DNA of 63,575 nt from Planktothrix sp. PCC 11201 (GCF_900009135.1 NZ_LT797703.1:1-63575); one strand, 5' to 3'. Positions 16,797 to 26,246 are shown, numbered from the stretch's first letter. Notes: a model not told the origin generated them from the sequence alone. Numbers and translations: made by a program.

Positions 16797-16958
16797 TCCA
16801 GAGGAAGTGTATATAGATGCTGACTCCCCTGACTCGCAGTAAAAATTAACAAAAACTAAACTCCCCCAAATGCAAACCGTATCCCCCCCTCTGATAGACT
16901 AAAACACTGGGAGTGTCTAATAATTCGGCAATCTCAGTTCTTGGGAGGAAATAATTCT

Positions 16959-17996
16959 GTGGATAATGTTATTGGGTTAGAGATTATTGAAGTCGTCGAG
17001 CAAGCTGCGATCGCATCGGCTCGTTTAATGGGGAAAGGCGACAAAAATGAAGCCGACCATGTGGCCGTGGAAGCCATGCGTAAACGCATGAACCAAATTC
17101 ACATGAGAGGTCGGATCGTAATTGGGGAAGGGGAAAGAGACGAAGCCCCCATGCTTTATATCGGTGAGGAAGTGGGGATCTGTACCCAGGAAGATGCAGC
17201 TAAATTCTGTAACCCCGACGAACTGCTGGAAATTGATATCGCCGTTGACCCCTGCGAAGGAACTAACTTAGTCGCCTATGGTCAAAATGGCTCCATGGCT
17301 GTCTTAGCGATTTCCGAAAAAGGTGGTTTATTTGCGGCTCCTGATTTCTACATGAAGAAATTAGCAGCCCCGGCGGTGGCGAAGAATCACGTTGATATTA
17401 ACAAATCCGCCACCGAAAACCTGAAAATTCTCTCTGACTGCATGAACCGCGCCATTGAGGACTTAGTGGTGGTGGTGATGGATCGTCCCCGCCACAAAGA
17501 CCTGATCAATGAAATTCGCACCGCCGGCGCCCGGGTGCGTTTGATCAGTGATGGAGATGTTTCTGCCGCGATTTCCTGTGCCTTTTCAGGAACCAATATT
17601 CACGCACTCATGGGAATTGGGGCTGCACCAGAAGGGGTGATTTCTGCTGCTGCGATGCGGGCTTTAGGTGGTCACTTCCAAGGTCAGTTAATCTATGATC
17701 CCGAAGTGGTGAAAACCGGATTGATTGGGGAAAGCAGAGAAGGTAATCTGAATCGCCTCAAAGAAATGGGAATCAATGATGCTGATAAGGTCTATGATGC
17801 CCATGAATTAGCCTCCGGTGAAACGGTGTTGTTTGCGGCTTGTGGGATCACACCAGGTACCTTGATGGAAGGAGTGCGCTTCTTTAGTGGTGGCGCTCGG
17901 ACACAAAGTTTAGTCATTTCTTCTCTGTCTAAAACTGCTCGTTTTGTCGATACTGTTCATATGTTTGGCGCACCCAAAAATATTCAGTTGCACTAA
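16959..17996 (+). CDS. glpX: Class II fructose-1,6-/sedoheptulose-1,7-bisphosphatase
   Basis: The cyanobacterial bifunctional FBPase/SBPase of the Calvin cycle. With the GTG start at 16959 it has 345 residues and begins [20 protein letters not shown], the usual start of the family. GGGAGGAA lies about 12 bases upstream; an upstream TTG in the same frame lies before that site and is not the start. Visible motifs: [16 protein letters not shown] (metal-binding Asp/Glu), [12 protein letters not shown] and [12 protein letters not shown]. Intact; it follows the MBL gene by 162 bases, which should hold its promoter. Confidence 0.96.
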   Translation: MDNVIGLEIIEVVEQAAIASARLMGKGDKNEADHVAVEAMRKRMNQIHMRGRIVIGEGERDEAPMLYIGEEVGICTQEDAAKFCNPDELLEIDIAVDPCEGTNLVAYGQNGSMAVLAISEKGGLFAAPDFYMKKLAAPAVAKNHVDINKSATENLKILSDCMNRAIEDLVVVVMDRPRHKDLINEIRTAGARVRLISDGDVSAAISCAFSGTNIHALMGIGAAPEGVISAAAMRALGGHFQGQLIYDPEVVKTGLIGESREGNLNRLKEMGINDADKVYDAHELASGETVLFAACGITPGTLMEGVRFFSGGARTQSLVISSLSKTARFVDTVHMFGAPKNIQLH

Positions 17997-18004
17997 AATT
18001 TAAG

Positions 18005-18105
18005 CGATCAGTAATCAGTAATCAGTTTTAGATTTTGGTTTTTTTGGCTAACACTTGAAAACTATTAGCAATTTACTGATTACTGATTACCAATTACTGA
18101 TTTTT
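18005..18105. repeat. ATCAGTA short tandem repeats, opposed
   Basis: GATCAGTAATCAGTAATCAG (18005-18024) and TTACTGATTACTGATTACCA (about 18071-18090) are tandem heptamer-type units in opposite orientation. They can fold into a long imperfect hairpin between glpX and hemA. The same units recur at about 53056-53208 and 59838-60004. Confidence 0.7.
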
Positions 18106-18131
18106 GAAACCATATTTATAACAACTGTTCT

Positions 18132-19430
18132 ATGAATATTGCTGTTGTAGGTCTGAGTCATAAGACCGCACCCGTTGAAGTTCGTGAAAAATTGAGTATT
18201 CCCGAACCCCAATTAGAGGCTGCGATCGCTCATTTATTAAGTTATCCCCATCTCGAAGAAGTTGCGATTCTTAGCACCTGTAACCGCTTAGAAATTTATT
18301 TAGTAGCAACAGAAACTCAACCTGGAATCAGGGAAGTTACTCAATTTTTATCAGAAAAAAGTAAATTACCTTTACAACAATTACGCCCCCATTTATTTAC
18401 CCTGATTCATGATGATGCCATCATGCACTTAATGCGAGTTGCCGCCGGGTTAGATAGCCTAGTTTTAGGGGAGGGACAAATTTTATCCCAAGTTAAACAA
18501 ACCCATAAATTAAGCCAACAACATAAAGGGATTAGTCGCATTCTCAACCGTTTATTTACCCAAGCCTTAACCGCCGGAAAACGGGTGAGAACCGAGACCA
18601 GCATTGGTACAGGGGCGGTTTCTATTAGTTCGGCTGCGGTGGAATTAGTGCAGATGAAAGTCCAGAACTTAAGTAATTATCGAGTTGCCATTTTAGGCGC
18701 GGGCAAAATGTCTCGGTTATTGGTTCAGCATTTGTTATCAAAAGGTGCGAACCAAATTTCTATTTTAAATCGGACACTAGGACGGGCGAAAGAATTAGCA
18801 AATCAATTTCCCGATGCTGATTTACGGATTTATACCATGTCGGAAATGATGTCTGTAATGGCAAATTCTGATATTGTATTTACCAGTACCTCCGCTACGG
18901 AACCCATTATAGACCGAGCTAAATTAGAAACGATTTTAACCCCATCTCAACCCCTAATGTTAGTGGATATTTCTGTACCTCGAAATATCGCTACCGATGT
19001 CACCGAATTAGCCAATGTTCAAGCCTATAACGTCGATGATTTAAAAGCGGTTGTAGCCCAAAACCATGAAAGTCGTCGTAAAATGGCACAGGAAGCCGAA
19101 GTTTTATTAGAAGAAGAAGTCCAAGCTTTTGAGGTCTGGTGGCGCAGCTTAGAAACTGTTCCTGTGATCAACTGTTTACGCGATAAAATTGAAACGATTC
19201 GAGAACAGGAATTAGAAAAAGCCCTATCTCGCTTAGGTTCAGAATTCGCCGACAAACATCAAGAAGTAATTGAAGCCCTAACCCGGGGAATTGTCAATAA
19301 AATTCTCCATGACCCCATGGTACAACTGCGCGCCCAACAGGATATAGAAGCCCGACGTCGCGCCATGCAAACCCTACAAACCCTATTCAACTTAGAACCG
19401 GAAAAGAATTCGGGTCAGCAATACAGTTAG
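18132..19430 (+). CDS. hemA: Glutamyl-tRNA reductase
   Basis: The first committed enzyme of the C5 tetrapyrrole pathway, reducing glutamyl-tRNA(Glu) to glutamate-1-semialdehyde with NADPH. The 432-residue length is standard. The catalytic Cys is C50 in [10 protein letters not shown]. The [21 protein letters not shown] start, the [17 protein letters not shown] loop, the NADPH-binding [13 protein letters not shown] and the C-terminal dimerisation helix are all present. It supplies both chlorophyll and bilins. A hairpin terminator follows 38 bases after the stop. Confidence 0.97.
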   Translation: MNIAVVGLSHKTAPVEVREKLSIPEPQLEAAIAHLLSYPHLEEVAILSTCNRLEIYLVATETQPGIREVTQFLSEKSKLPLQQLRPHLFTLIHDDAIMHLMRVAAGLDSLVLGEGQILSQVKQTHKLSQQHKGISRILNRLFTQALTAGKRVRTETSIGTGAVSISSAAVELVQMKVQNLSNYRVAILGAGKMSRLLVQHLLSKGANQISILNRTLGRAKELANQFPDADLRIYTMSEMMSVMANSDIVFTSTSATEPIIDRAKLETILTPSQPLMLVDISVPRNIATDVTELANVQAYNVDDLKAVVAQNHESRRKMAQEAEVLLEEEVQAFEVWWRSLETVPVINCLRDKIETIREQELEKALSRLGSEFADKHQEVIEALTRGIVNKILHDPMVQLRAQQDIEARRRAMQTLQTLFNLEPEKNSGQQYS

Positions 19431-19467
19431 GTTTGTTCTGTTTTTCCTGAATTTTTCCCACCAATAA

Positions 19468-19506
19468 CGCGGTCATAAATAACTATTACTGATGGCCGCG
19501 TCTTTT
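19468..19506 (+). terminator. Probable terminator of hemA
   Basis: CGCGGTCAT / ATGGCCGCG form a 9-bp stem with one wobble around a 15-base loop. TCTTTTCATT follows, a weak T tract. Confidence 0.6.
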
Positions 19507-19860
19507 CATTCTTGCGCCGTTGTTGCGCTTCAGCGCAATCTTGTAGTCTAAAGCCCAACAACCCGCTTACCAAGAGACTTGTAGACCCATCTAACCTTAA
19601 AAGTGGGTGATTGCAAAAGACCTCTTGCAATCGGTTGGCAAGGTTGCAATAATAATAAACAGAAAGGCACATTACGAGGGTTTCAAGGAGCTGGAGGTAA
19701 TGTGTTTATGGGAGCACCATACCTCCAGCGTTCTTGCTTTCTTTTAAGGAAACCCCAAAAAACAACCGAGTGTTCTCACTCTGGAAGTTCTAAAGATTGA
19801 ATAGACTCAAGTGTGAATTGATCACAAACACACTCAGCTAAATAAATTATACACAACAAT
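19507..19860. other. Structured non-coding region between hemA and trpA
   Basis: This is about 350 bases with no convincing ORF but several strong plus-strand hairpins. They are ATTGCAA/TTGCAAT near 19609-19631, GCTGGAGGTA/TACCTCCAGC near 19690-19730 (10 bp, perfect) and GAGTG-TTCT-CACTC near 19770-19783. The density of stems suggests a structural RNA or remnant of a structured element. I could not match it to 6S RNA, tmRNA, SRP RNA or RNase P by their conserved motifs. Confidence 0.4.
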
Positions 19861-19949
19861 TGTTTAAAAGGCTATATCGTCCTTGAAAAATTACGGAAAT
19901 AGTTACATTTAATACCCAAACGGGGGACTTGGCATACAAGTCCTGTATT

Positions 19950-20753
19950 TTAGTGTTGAATTGCCGATTTTAGGGATTGACAAAACTGACCAATATCCGC
20001 CAAACCCTGTTCCGGTGTTCCTTCCGCCAATCGTTTAACGAAAGCACTCCCGACAATCACCGCATCTGCACCCCAGTCTCGCATTTGGGTCGCTTGTTCC
20101 GGTTGAGAAATCCCGAACCCAACCCCAATGGGTTTATCCGTTAGACCTCGCATTTCCTTGAGGATATCTTCAACCCGGGTTTGGACTTGGGTACGCATCC
20201 CCGTAACCCCGGTAACACTCACTAAATAAATGAACCCCTGGGACTGACGGGCGATTAACTCAATCCGTTCTTTCGGACTGGTTGGCGCCACTAACAACGT
20301 CACTTCTATGCCAATTTGACGGGCGGGTTCCAATAAAGTTTCCGCTTCTTCCAAGGGTAAATCTGGGACAACTAAACCCCTCGCCCCGGCTTGATAAATC
20401 TGTTCTAAAAAGGGTTTAATCCCTCGATGTAAAATGGGATTATAGTAAGTGAATAAAATAATTGGGGCTTTCAAGGTTGGGCTAACCGTTGTCACCATTT
20501 CTAATACTTGATCTAAACGGGTTCCCTTTTGTAAAGCGCGAGTGGCTGCGGCTTGAATTACCGGGCCATCGGCTAAGGGGTCAGAATAAGGAACTCCCAA
20601 TTCAATTAAATCAGCCCCATTTTGATCCAGAATTTGTAAGGCTTTCGCGGTTGTTTCTAAGTTCGGATCACCGGCGGTAATAAAAGGGATTAAAGCACAG
20701 TTTTTTTTGTCCGAAGTTCTTAAGGATTCAAAGCACTGAGAAACAGAAATCAT
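19950..20753 (-). CDS. trpA: Tryptophan synthase alpha subunit
   Basis: Converts indole-3-glycerol phosphate to indole and glyceraldehyde-3-phosphate as the alpha partner of TrpB. With the start at 20753 ([11 protein letters not shown]) it has 267 residues, the usual cyanobacterial length; an ATG at 20768 adds five residues. The catalytic Glu and Asp are in [20 protein letters not shown], and phosphate-binding [11 protein letters not shown] and [12 protein letters not shown] are present. It is the last of three closely spaced minus-strand genes after ndhL and DUF3007. Confidence 0.96.
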   Translation of the reverse strand: MISVSQCFESLRTSDKKNCALIPFITAGDPNLETTAKALQILDQNGADLIELGVPYSDPLADGPVIQAAATRALQKGTRLDQVLEMVTTVSPTLKAPIILFTYYNPILHRGIKPFLEQIYQAGARGLVVPDLPLEEAETLLEPARQIGIEVTLLVAPTSPKERIELIARQSQGFIYLVSVTGVTGMRTQVQTRVEDILKEMRGLTDKPIGVGFGISQPEQATQMRDWGADAVIVGSAFVKRLAEGTPEQGLADIGQFCQSLKSAIQH

Positions 20754-20816
20754 TAAAATTAAACTCAAATAGACTAACTAATTATCCAATAATTAAGCAG
20801 AAAAAAAGTAAAATTT

Positions 20817-21122
20817 TCAATTATTTTTTTCTGCTTCAACTTCCGCTTGCAATTGAGCCAATTCTTCTGGAGTCATTTCTTCCAGTCGTTTTTGAAAAAC
20901 CGCATCTTCGTAGTTTTTCAGTTGTTGGTTATAGGTCATATTTCGACTTCCCACCCGGAATAAATAAGTGAGTAACCAAATAAATAAACCACCGACTAAA
21001 AAAGTCTGACTCCAGATGCCAGCATCAACGCTATTCAGACCCGCCCATTGTAAAATTAGGTAGATCGATCCACCTATCAAAAAGACGAGCATTCCAATAG
21101 CAATAACATCAATTCGTCGCAT
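20817..21122 (-). CDS. DUF3007 family membrane protein
   Basis: A 101-residue protein with two membrane helices (about residues 5-27 and 40-58) and an acidic cytoplasmic tail (LEEMTPEELAQLQAEVEAEKNN). This is the cyanobacterial/plastid DUF3007 pattern. Its ATG overlaps the ndhL stop codon (TAATG), so the two are translationally coupled. That arrangement suggests a role linked to NDH-1 or thylakoid membranes, but no function is shown by the sequence. Confidence 0.85.
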   Translation of the reverse strand: MRRIDVIAIGMLVFLIGGSIYLILQWAGLNSVDAGIWSQTFLVGGLFIWLLTYLFRVGSRNMTYNQQLKNYEDAVFQKRLEEMTPEELAQLQAEVEAEKNN

Positions 21123-21340
21123 TAGCTGGCAATTTTTCTAGGTTGAGGACGGAAATTAAAGAAGGGAGCTAGAAGAATTAATCCAGGGAAAAAGAAGAAG
21201 ACTAAAAAGTACATAAATGCGCGTTCAAAAGAACTGGCCACATACCAACGAGCATTCATATAGGCATATAAGGCAGCCGGAAGCACTAACAAATAAGCAC
21301 CTGCCAAGGCAGCATAGAGTAATAGGGTAATCAGTAGCAT
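21122..21340 (-). CDS. ndhL: NAD(P)H-quinone oxidoreductase subunit L
   Basis: NdhL is a small membrane subunit specific to cyanobacterial and chloroplast NDH-1, needed for respiratory and cyclic electron flow and CO2 uptake. The 72-residue protein has two hydrophobic helices around a [19 protein letters not shown] segment typical of NdhL. It is the first gene of the ndhL-DUF3007-trpA group. Confidence 0.92.
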   Translation of the reverse strand: MLLITLLLYAALAGAYLLVLPAALYAYMNARWYVASSFERAFMYFLVFFFFPGLILLAPFFNFRPQPRKIAS

Positions 21341-21640
21341 AATTCGGGTTTAAAAATAAACAGCCACTTAACATCAGACAATTTTAAACTATAGCACCCA
21401 GTGGCGGGAATCGGGACAGGGCCGTTTGATTTTCTCCAAAAACGGCTGTGACCTCTCCCCCGACCCATCTGCTTCGAGGTGTTGTTACAATAGTTCTCAA
21501 AGTCAAGATATTTGTCGAGCTACGGAGTGCAGAAAACACAGTTTGGGGGAGTTAAATGGGTATGATCGTCATGACTATATTTGAGTTCAGGGGGTAATCT
21601 ATTTAATTATAGTAAATTTGATTATCCTCAATCCTCCGGT
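21341..21640. other. Intergenic region, ndhL promoter side
   Basis: No gene is visible. The ndhL promoter should be in the first 100 bases (minus strand). A hairpin GCCGTTT...AAACGGC lies near 21421-21447 without a T run. The rest is AT-rich and leads into the REP palindrome. Confidence 0.4.
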
Positions 21641-21668
21641 GTAGGGGCGAGGCGCGCCTCGCCCCTAC
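21641..21668. repeat. 28-bp perfect REP palindrome, 5' of RAYT
   Basis: The half-site GTAGGGGCGAGGCG is followed exactly by its reverse complement CGCCTCGCCCCTAC. It is much more GC-rich than its surroundings. It lies 63 bases upstream of a REP-associated transposase gene, and the same palindrome occurs downstream at 22443. Confidence 0.88.
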
Positions 21669-21731
21669 GGGTGCGAATACTTTCAACTTAAACCTCGAAT
21701 GTAGATTATCTATTTTTATCATCAAAAAAAT

Positions 21732-22370
21732 ATGCCCTATAATCCACAAATTCATCATCGGCGTTCTATTCGTTTAAAAGGATACGATTATACTCAACCT
21801 GGAGGATATTTTGTTACGATTTGCACGAAAGAAAAACAATGTTTATTTGGAGATATTGTTCAAAGGGAAATGCGATTTAATTCTTTAGGGGCGATCGCTT
21901 TTAATACCTGGCAACAAATTGCTGAAAAATTCCCTCATGTTGAATTAGACTATTTTATCATCATGCCGAATCATATTCATGGGATTTTAATTTTCCATGA
22001 AATCATTGCCGATCCTCAATTCCCCGTAGGGGCGAGGCGCGCCGTCCCCCTACACCAAACATCATTATCAGAACAAGAAATATCTTCAGAATCAACACAA
22101 CGACCTCATGGTGCTGCTCCAAAATCCTTGGGTGCTGTTGTGGGTTGGTATAAATCTTCTGTGTCTAAATCTATTAATAGAATTTGTAATAATTCCGGTC
22201 AAGGATTAATTTGGCAACGAGATTATTATGAAGAAATTATCAGAGATGAAACCGCTTTAAATGCAATTAGAAAATACATTATTGAAAATCCCTTACGTTG
22301 GGAAGATGATCCAGAACATCCGCCTTTAAATAAAATTAAAAGTGAATTACTGATTGATCTTCCCTTTTAA
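21732..22370 (+). CDS. REP-associated tyrosine transposase (RAYT, Y1_Tnp family)
   Basis: A 212-residue single-strand transposase of the IS200/Y1 superfamily type that mobilises REP palindromes. The start RRSIRLKGYDYTQPGGYFVTICTK is diagnostic. The HUH motif is HIH at 81-83 (MPNHIHGIL), and the candidate nucleophile Tyr is Y165 or Y166 in WQRDYYEEIIRDE. Residues 99-108 (VGARRAVPLH) are encoded by a REP-like sequence inside the gene (22026-22053). REPs flank the gene on both sides. It looks intact. Confidence 0.93.
   Translation: MPYNPQIHHRRSIRLKGYDYTQPGGYFVTICTKEKQCLFGDIVQREMRFNSLGAIAFNTWQQIAEKFPHVELDYFIIMPNHIHGILIFHEIIADPQFPVGARRAVPLHQTSLSEQEISSESTQRPHGAAPKSLGAVVGWYKSSVSKSINRICNNSGQGLIWQRDYYEEIIRDETALNAIRKYIIENPLRWEDDPEHPPLNKIKSELLIDLPF
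22026..22053. repeat. Imperfect REP palindrome inside the RAYT coding sequence
   Basis: The left half GTAGGGGCGAGGCGCGCC matches the flanking REPs exactly. The right half (GTCCCCCTAC instead of TCGCCCCTAC) has diverged, which spoils the palindrome but keeps the reading frame open. It encodes residues 99-108 of the transposase. Confidence 0.82.
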
Positions 22371-22372
22371 AT

Positions 22373-22490
22373 TTTGATCATCCCGAATTATATTGATGGG
22401 GTTTTAATCTTTTATGAAACTATTGCTGATCCTCAATTCCCCGTAGGGGCGAGGCGCGCCTCGCCCCTACACCGGACATGATTATTGCTC
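22373..22490 (+). pseudogene. Duplicated internal fragment of the RAYT gene
   Basis: Right after the RAYT stop codon, about 115 bases repeat the gene's own segment 21960-22075 at roughly 80-85% identity. They read ATCCCGAATTATATTGATGG (gene: ATGCCGAATCATATTCATGG) through GATCCTCAATTCCCCGTAGG and into ACATGATTATT. The HIH motif is lost. Its REP (22443-22470) is perfect, unlike the one inside the intact gene. Confidence 0.8.
22443..22470. repeat. 28-bp perfect REP palindrome, 3' of RAYT
   Basis: Identical to the palindrome at 21641-21668 and in the same family as the imperfect copy inside the transposase gene. It lies within the duplicated RAYT fragment. Confidence 0.88.
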
Positions 22491-22543
22491 AACTTTCGAT
22501 TAAGATCCTCATCTTTTTTATTGTTACCAACCTTACACATCTA

Positions 22544-23104
22544 TTATCTTTCAACCTCTGAATAACCAGGGGGACAACTATTAGCATCTTCGTGTCTTGG
22601 GGGAAAATCTCTCGTAGGTTGATTACTTTCACAAAGTATCGATGTTGAAGAATAGTTCCCTGATGTCCCTTGCAAACCAACGATTGCTGTGTAAGTTCTT
22701 AACTCATCTCTTTTGCTTAAAGCTACCATTTGAACAAATTTCTCTTTATTAATCTCAATAATGCTGTAAGAATAGTTATCTGTTTCTGATTTTAGACCTA
22801 TACCTAAGTATTGTAACCCTTCTAACCTAGATGCAAAGAAAGAGTTTTCCACATAAAATACTTGCTGCCCTTTGCTCATTGACGAGAGATACTGTTTTGC
22901 TTCAGACTGTTTAGCTTGATTTGCCCTTTCTTGAAAAATCTGTGTAGCTTTGTTTAAATCATCTACCAATTCTGCTGGTGTTTCTTCCGCCATCAGCCAT
23001 TTTGAACCGGATGGCAACACCATATTATTTGTAAATTTGAAGTTAAAAAACGGCAAAAAGGATAAAATAGTTAGACTAAAATACAAAGTTTTTTGTGAGA
23101 CCAT
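22544..23104 (-). CDS. Type IV pilin-like G/H family protein, probably secreted
   Basis: A 186-residue protein. The first 25 residues are a hydrophobic signal-type segment (LYFSLTILSFLPFFNFKF). The domain from about residue 68 has the cyanobacterial Pilin_GH pattern: AKQYLSSMSKGQQVFYVENSFFASRLEGL, then LGIGLKSETDNYSYSI, a variable AIVG segment and SILCESNQP. The type III prepilin cleavage motif is not obvious, so it may be a secreted relative rather than a pilus subunit. It is a lone gene facing the STAND ATPase gene. Confidence 0.78.
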   Translation of the reverse strand: MVSQKTLYFSLTILSFLPFFNFKFTNNMVLPSGSKWLMAEETPAELVDDLNKATQIFQERANQAKQSEAKQYLSSMSKGQQVFYVENSFFASRLEGLQYLGIGLKSETDNYSYSIIEINKEKFVQMVALSKRDELRTYTAIVGLQGTSGNYSSTSILCESNQPTRDFPPRHEDANSCPPGYSEVER

Positions 23105-23365
23105 GATAACTTAACCTTAATTATTTATTTGGCTTTGAGTTTTAACAGTTGTTATACTTTTTACATAGTGAGTATTTGATTTTATTACTATAGAGCATCT
23201 TTCTGATTTTTGCAAGGTGCAAAATATAGGATTTTGTACAATATATGTTAATATTTATTCAAGGTAAAACCTAAAATGAGTATATAAATATAATTTTGTA
23301 GGAAAAAGTTGCAAAAAATCGGAAAATGTGAAATAATAGTTAATCATTTGTAATATTTAAGTCAG

Positions 23366-24769
23366 ATGGACTTTGATGAAATGCTGACATGGGCTGACCA
23401 AGTGGTATTTGAAAAAACCGGGAAACACTTAAGTAGTCTGCAAGAAGCAATTTTAATGGGGGTGTTGAGTAGTCAGAAATACGGAGATATTGCTAACCAA
23501 TACAACTGTACCGAACCTCATGTTAGAAAAGCTGCATCGGAATTATGGCAGGTGATATCGGAGGAAGTTGGGGAAGTTGTTAATAAATCTAATTTACGCT
23601 CTACATTTGGAAGAATTCAATTAAATAATAGTATTCATTCTGCTTACTTTTGGAAGGATGTTAAAATCGAAAATATTAGTTATTGTGGAAACTCAACAAA
23701 ACCCCCAAAAGCGAAACAAAACGCCCCACCAACAGCAACAAAAAATCAACAATATTCGATTATAAAACCGCAAATTGATTTAAGAGATGCACCGGAATTA
23801 GCAACATTTGATAATCGCACTTCTGAACTCAATACTCTAAAACAATCAATCCTAGAAAAACAATCTCGAATGATTGCTATTTTAGGAATAAGCGGAATGG
23901 GAAAAAGTGCGATCGCCCGTCATCTAGTTGAACAGATAAAAACAGAATTTGATTGTATTATTTGGCGGAGTCTTCGTAGCTTTTCTTGTTTAGAAACAAC
24001 CTTAAAAGAGTTGATTCAATTTTTATCAAACCACACGGAATTAAATCTTCCTGATGATCTCGATGGTCAATTAGCAATTTTATTAGAATGTTTACGCGAT
24101 CGCCGTTGTTTAATTATCTTAGATGATGTTCAGTGTCTATTTAAAGACGGTCAACTGGTGGGCAATTATCAACCGGAATATCAAAACTATAGTAAATTCT
24201 TTAAACTGATCGGAAAATTAACCCATAATAGTTGTTTACTATTCAATAGTTGGGAACCGCCCTTAGAAGTCGTTACCTTGAGTGGAGAGAGTGGTTTAAC
24301 TCAAATTTTCTCCTTAACAGGTTTAGGACAAAAAGCAACGCAAATATTGAAAAACCAAGGATTACAGAATGAGGAAAATTACCCAGAATTAATTAATCTA
24401 TTTCGAGGAAATCCCCTTTATTTAAAATTAGCTAATCATTTGATCAAGCAATTATTTGGAGGTAAAATCAGTCAATATATCAGTTATAAACCTGTATGTT
24501 TAGGAGATGAATTAACCCAAATTTTACAACAACAGTATCAGCGATTATCGGAATTAGAAAAAGAAGCGATCGCTTTTCTGTCTTCCCACCCTCAACCTGT
24601 TCTACTATCACAATTATTAGGACAATTTTCTGATACTCCAAATCAACTATTTAAAGTGCTGCTTTCCTTAGAAAGACGGGGATTAATTGAAAAACAAAAT
24701 TTAGATAATGAAATGGTTTTTACAGTTGATTCTGTGATGCAAAACTATATTCTATCTGGCTGTGATTAA
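23366..24769 (+). CDS. STAND NTPase with N-terminal vMAP-type HTH and NB-ARC domain
   Basis: A 467-residue protein. Residues 1-90 are the HTH-like domain found at the start of many cyanobacterial NB-ARC/WD40 proteins (GKHLSSLQEAILMGVLSSQKYGDIA...HVRKAASELW). After a Lys/Pro-rich linker, the NTPase has its P-loop GISGMGKS at 174-181, Walker B CLIILDDVQ, and an NB-ARC-like winged-helix region to the end. It stops where WD40 or TPR sensor repeats usually begin, so it is a short, sensor-less form. STAND proteins act as signalling or immune switches; the role here is unknown. Confidence 0.85.
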   Translation: MDFDEMLTWADQVVFEKTGKHLSSLQEAILMGVLSSQKYGDIANQYNCTEPHVRKAASELWQVISEEVGEVVNKSNLRSTFGRIQLNNSIHSAYFWKDVKIENISYCGNSTKPPKAKQNAPPTATKNQQYSIIKPQIDLRDAPELATFDNRTSELNTLKQSILEKQSRMIAILGISGMGKSAIARHLVEQIKTEFDCIIWRSLRSFSCLETTLKELIQFLSNHTELNLPDDLDGQLAILLECLRDRRCLIILDDVQCLFKDGQLVGNYQPEYQNYSKFFKLIGKLTHNSCLLFNSWEPPLEVVTLSGESGLTQIFSLTGLGQKATQILKNQGLQNEENYPELINLFRGNPLYLKLANHLIKQLFGGKISQYISYKPVCLGDELTQILQQQYQRLSELEKEAIAFLSSHPQPVLLSQLLGQFSDTPNQLFKVLLSLERRGLIEKQNLDNEMVFTVDSVMQNYILSGCD

Positions 24770-24791
24770 AATATTAAAATTATCCCAAAAT

Positions 24792-24949
24792 GTAGGGGCG
24801 GGTTCGGGTCAATCTTTGACATCCCACCAATAACCTCTCTAAACCCGCTCTAAACCCGCCCATCTTTGCCAAAATATGTTAATAGAAAGAGGACGGGTTT
24901 ATTAAGATTTAGGGTAGGATTTTTTAGAGCTATTAGAACCCGCCACTAC
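24792..24949. mobile_element. MITE-like 158-bp element
   Basis: It is bounded by 14-bp inverted repeats: GTAGGGGCGGGTTC at the left, and at the right GAACCCGCCACTAC, whose complement differs from the left arm by one base. The interior has more AAACCCGC-type partial copies and no ORF. A small hairpin AGGGGT/ACCCCT follows at about 24972-24988. Confidence 0.55.
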
Positions 24950-25008
24950 AGTCTATAAGTTGACAGTAATAGGGGTCGCCTCCACCCCTACCTCTTAACA
25001 ATCAAAAC

Positions 25009-26070
25009 CTAAGTTAAAGCGAAAACAGAGACTTTTCCGGCGATGCGTTGGGCGATCGCCGTTAACTCTAAAGCAGCCGCAGAGTTAGGATCAGAGATGA
25101 CAATGGGAACCCCGATATCTCCCCCTTCTCGGACGGGCATTTCCAAAGGAATAGACCCCAGTAAAGGAACACCTAACTCCTGGGCCGTTTTTGCCCCGCC
25201 CCCGGAACCAAAAATATCGTATTTTTTCTCCGGGGCATCGGGAGGGATAAAATAACTCATATTTTCCACAATTCCCAACACCGAAACCCCCAACTGTTGG
25301 AACATTTTTAACCCCTTACGGGAGTCTAGCAGGGACACTAACTGGGGCGTGGTGACAATTACGACCCCGGACATGGGAACAGCTTGGGCGAGGGTGAGTT
25401 GAGCATCTCCGGTGCCGGGCGGCATATCCACCAGTAAATAGTCTAATTCACCCCAATTGACTTGATAGAGAAATTGACGAATAACCCCATTTAACATCGG
25501 GCCTCGCCAAATTACAGGTTGGTCTTTATCAATCAAGAAGGCCATAGAAACCAACTTCACCCCATGATTAAAAGCAGGTTCTAGGAATTCTCCCTGGGGA
25601 CTTTGCTGTACCACAACCTGAGCATCGGCTAACCCTAACATCGTGGGGTCATTAGGGCCATAAATATCGGCATCAATTAACCCAACTTTAGCCCCCATTC
25701 TAGCCAGGGCAACGGCCACATTCACCGCCACGGTACTTTTTCCCACGCCCCCTTTGCCACTAGAAATAGCCAGAATATTTTTAACCCCTGGAATGCCTTG
25801 ACGGTCTGGTAAAGCCTTTTGTTGAGGAGTTTCGGCCGTAACATCAACAACAACCGTTTCCACCCCAGGTAGCTGTTTAACTGCTTTTTGACAATCTTCA
25901 ACGATAAATTCCCGCAAGGGACAGGCGGGGGTAGTGAGAACTAAGGTAAAACTAATCTCCCCTCCTTTGATCTGAATGTTACGAATCATGTTTAACTCCA
26001 CCAAACTCTTTTGGAGTTCGGGGTCTTGTACAGGTCGTAATACCTCTAATACTGTATTGATATCAAGCAT
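25009..26070 (-). CDS. mrp: Mrp/NBP35-type Fe-S cluster carrier ATPase
   Basis: A P-loop ATPase that assembles or carries Fe-S clusters. With the start at 26070 (MLDINTVLEVLRPVQDPELQ) it has 353 residues, normal for cyanobacterial Mrp. The N-terminal 90 residues are an MIP18/DUF59 domain. The deviant Walker A SSGKGGVGKST, the VGLIDADIYGPNDPTMLG and LDYLLVDMPPGTGD motifs follow. The alternative upstream ATG at 26100 adds ten leader-like residues. Confidence 0.94.
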   Translation of the reverse strand: MLDINTVLEVLRPVQDPELQKSLVELNMIRNIQIKGGEISFTLVLTTPACPLREFIVEDCQKAVKQLPGVETVVVDVTAETPQQKALPDRQGIPGVKNILAISSGKGGVGKSTVAVNVAVALARMGAKVGLIDADIYGPNDPTMLGLADAQVVVQQSPQGEFLEPAFNHGVKLVSMAFLIDKDQPVIWRGPMLNGVIRQFLYQVNWGELDYLLVDMPPGTGDAQLTLAQAVPMSGVVIVTTPQLVSLLDSRKGLKMFQQLGVSVLGIVENMSYFIPPDAPEKKYDIFGSGGGAKTAQELGVPLLGSIPLEMPVREGGDIGVPIVISDPNSAAALELTAIAQRIAGKVSVFALT

Positions 26071-26229
26071 ATTGGATAAGAGTGTTCCCAGTTTGAGCAA
26101 TGGACGGAAGGCTATTTTGGCGAATAGAGCATTTATCCCTCCCCCTTATTATTAAAGAATTGGGTGATTCAAAAGTTCTTAATATTTTGGGGAGAAGTCT
26201 GAAAAAAGCTTAAGGTAACTTAAAATTAA

Positions 26230-26246
26230 TGTAAACAAGATTTACA
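26230..26246. promoter_or_regulatory. Inverted repeat upstream of hemF
   Basis: TGTAAACAAGATTTACA is a TGTAAA-N5-TTTACA dyad. It lies about 130 bases before the hemF start and close to a possible -10 element (TACACTATT). A regulator site is possible; the binding protein is unknown. Confidence 0.35.

Noticed and set aside
19603-19800. 65-codon plus-strand ORF between hemA and trpA
   Set aside because: It runs through strong hairpins and has no protein-like pattern. The region is better explained as structured non-coding DNA.
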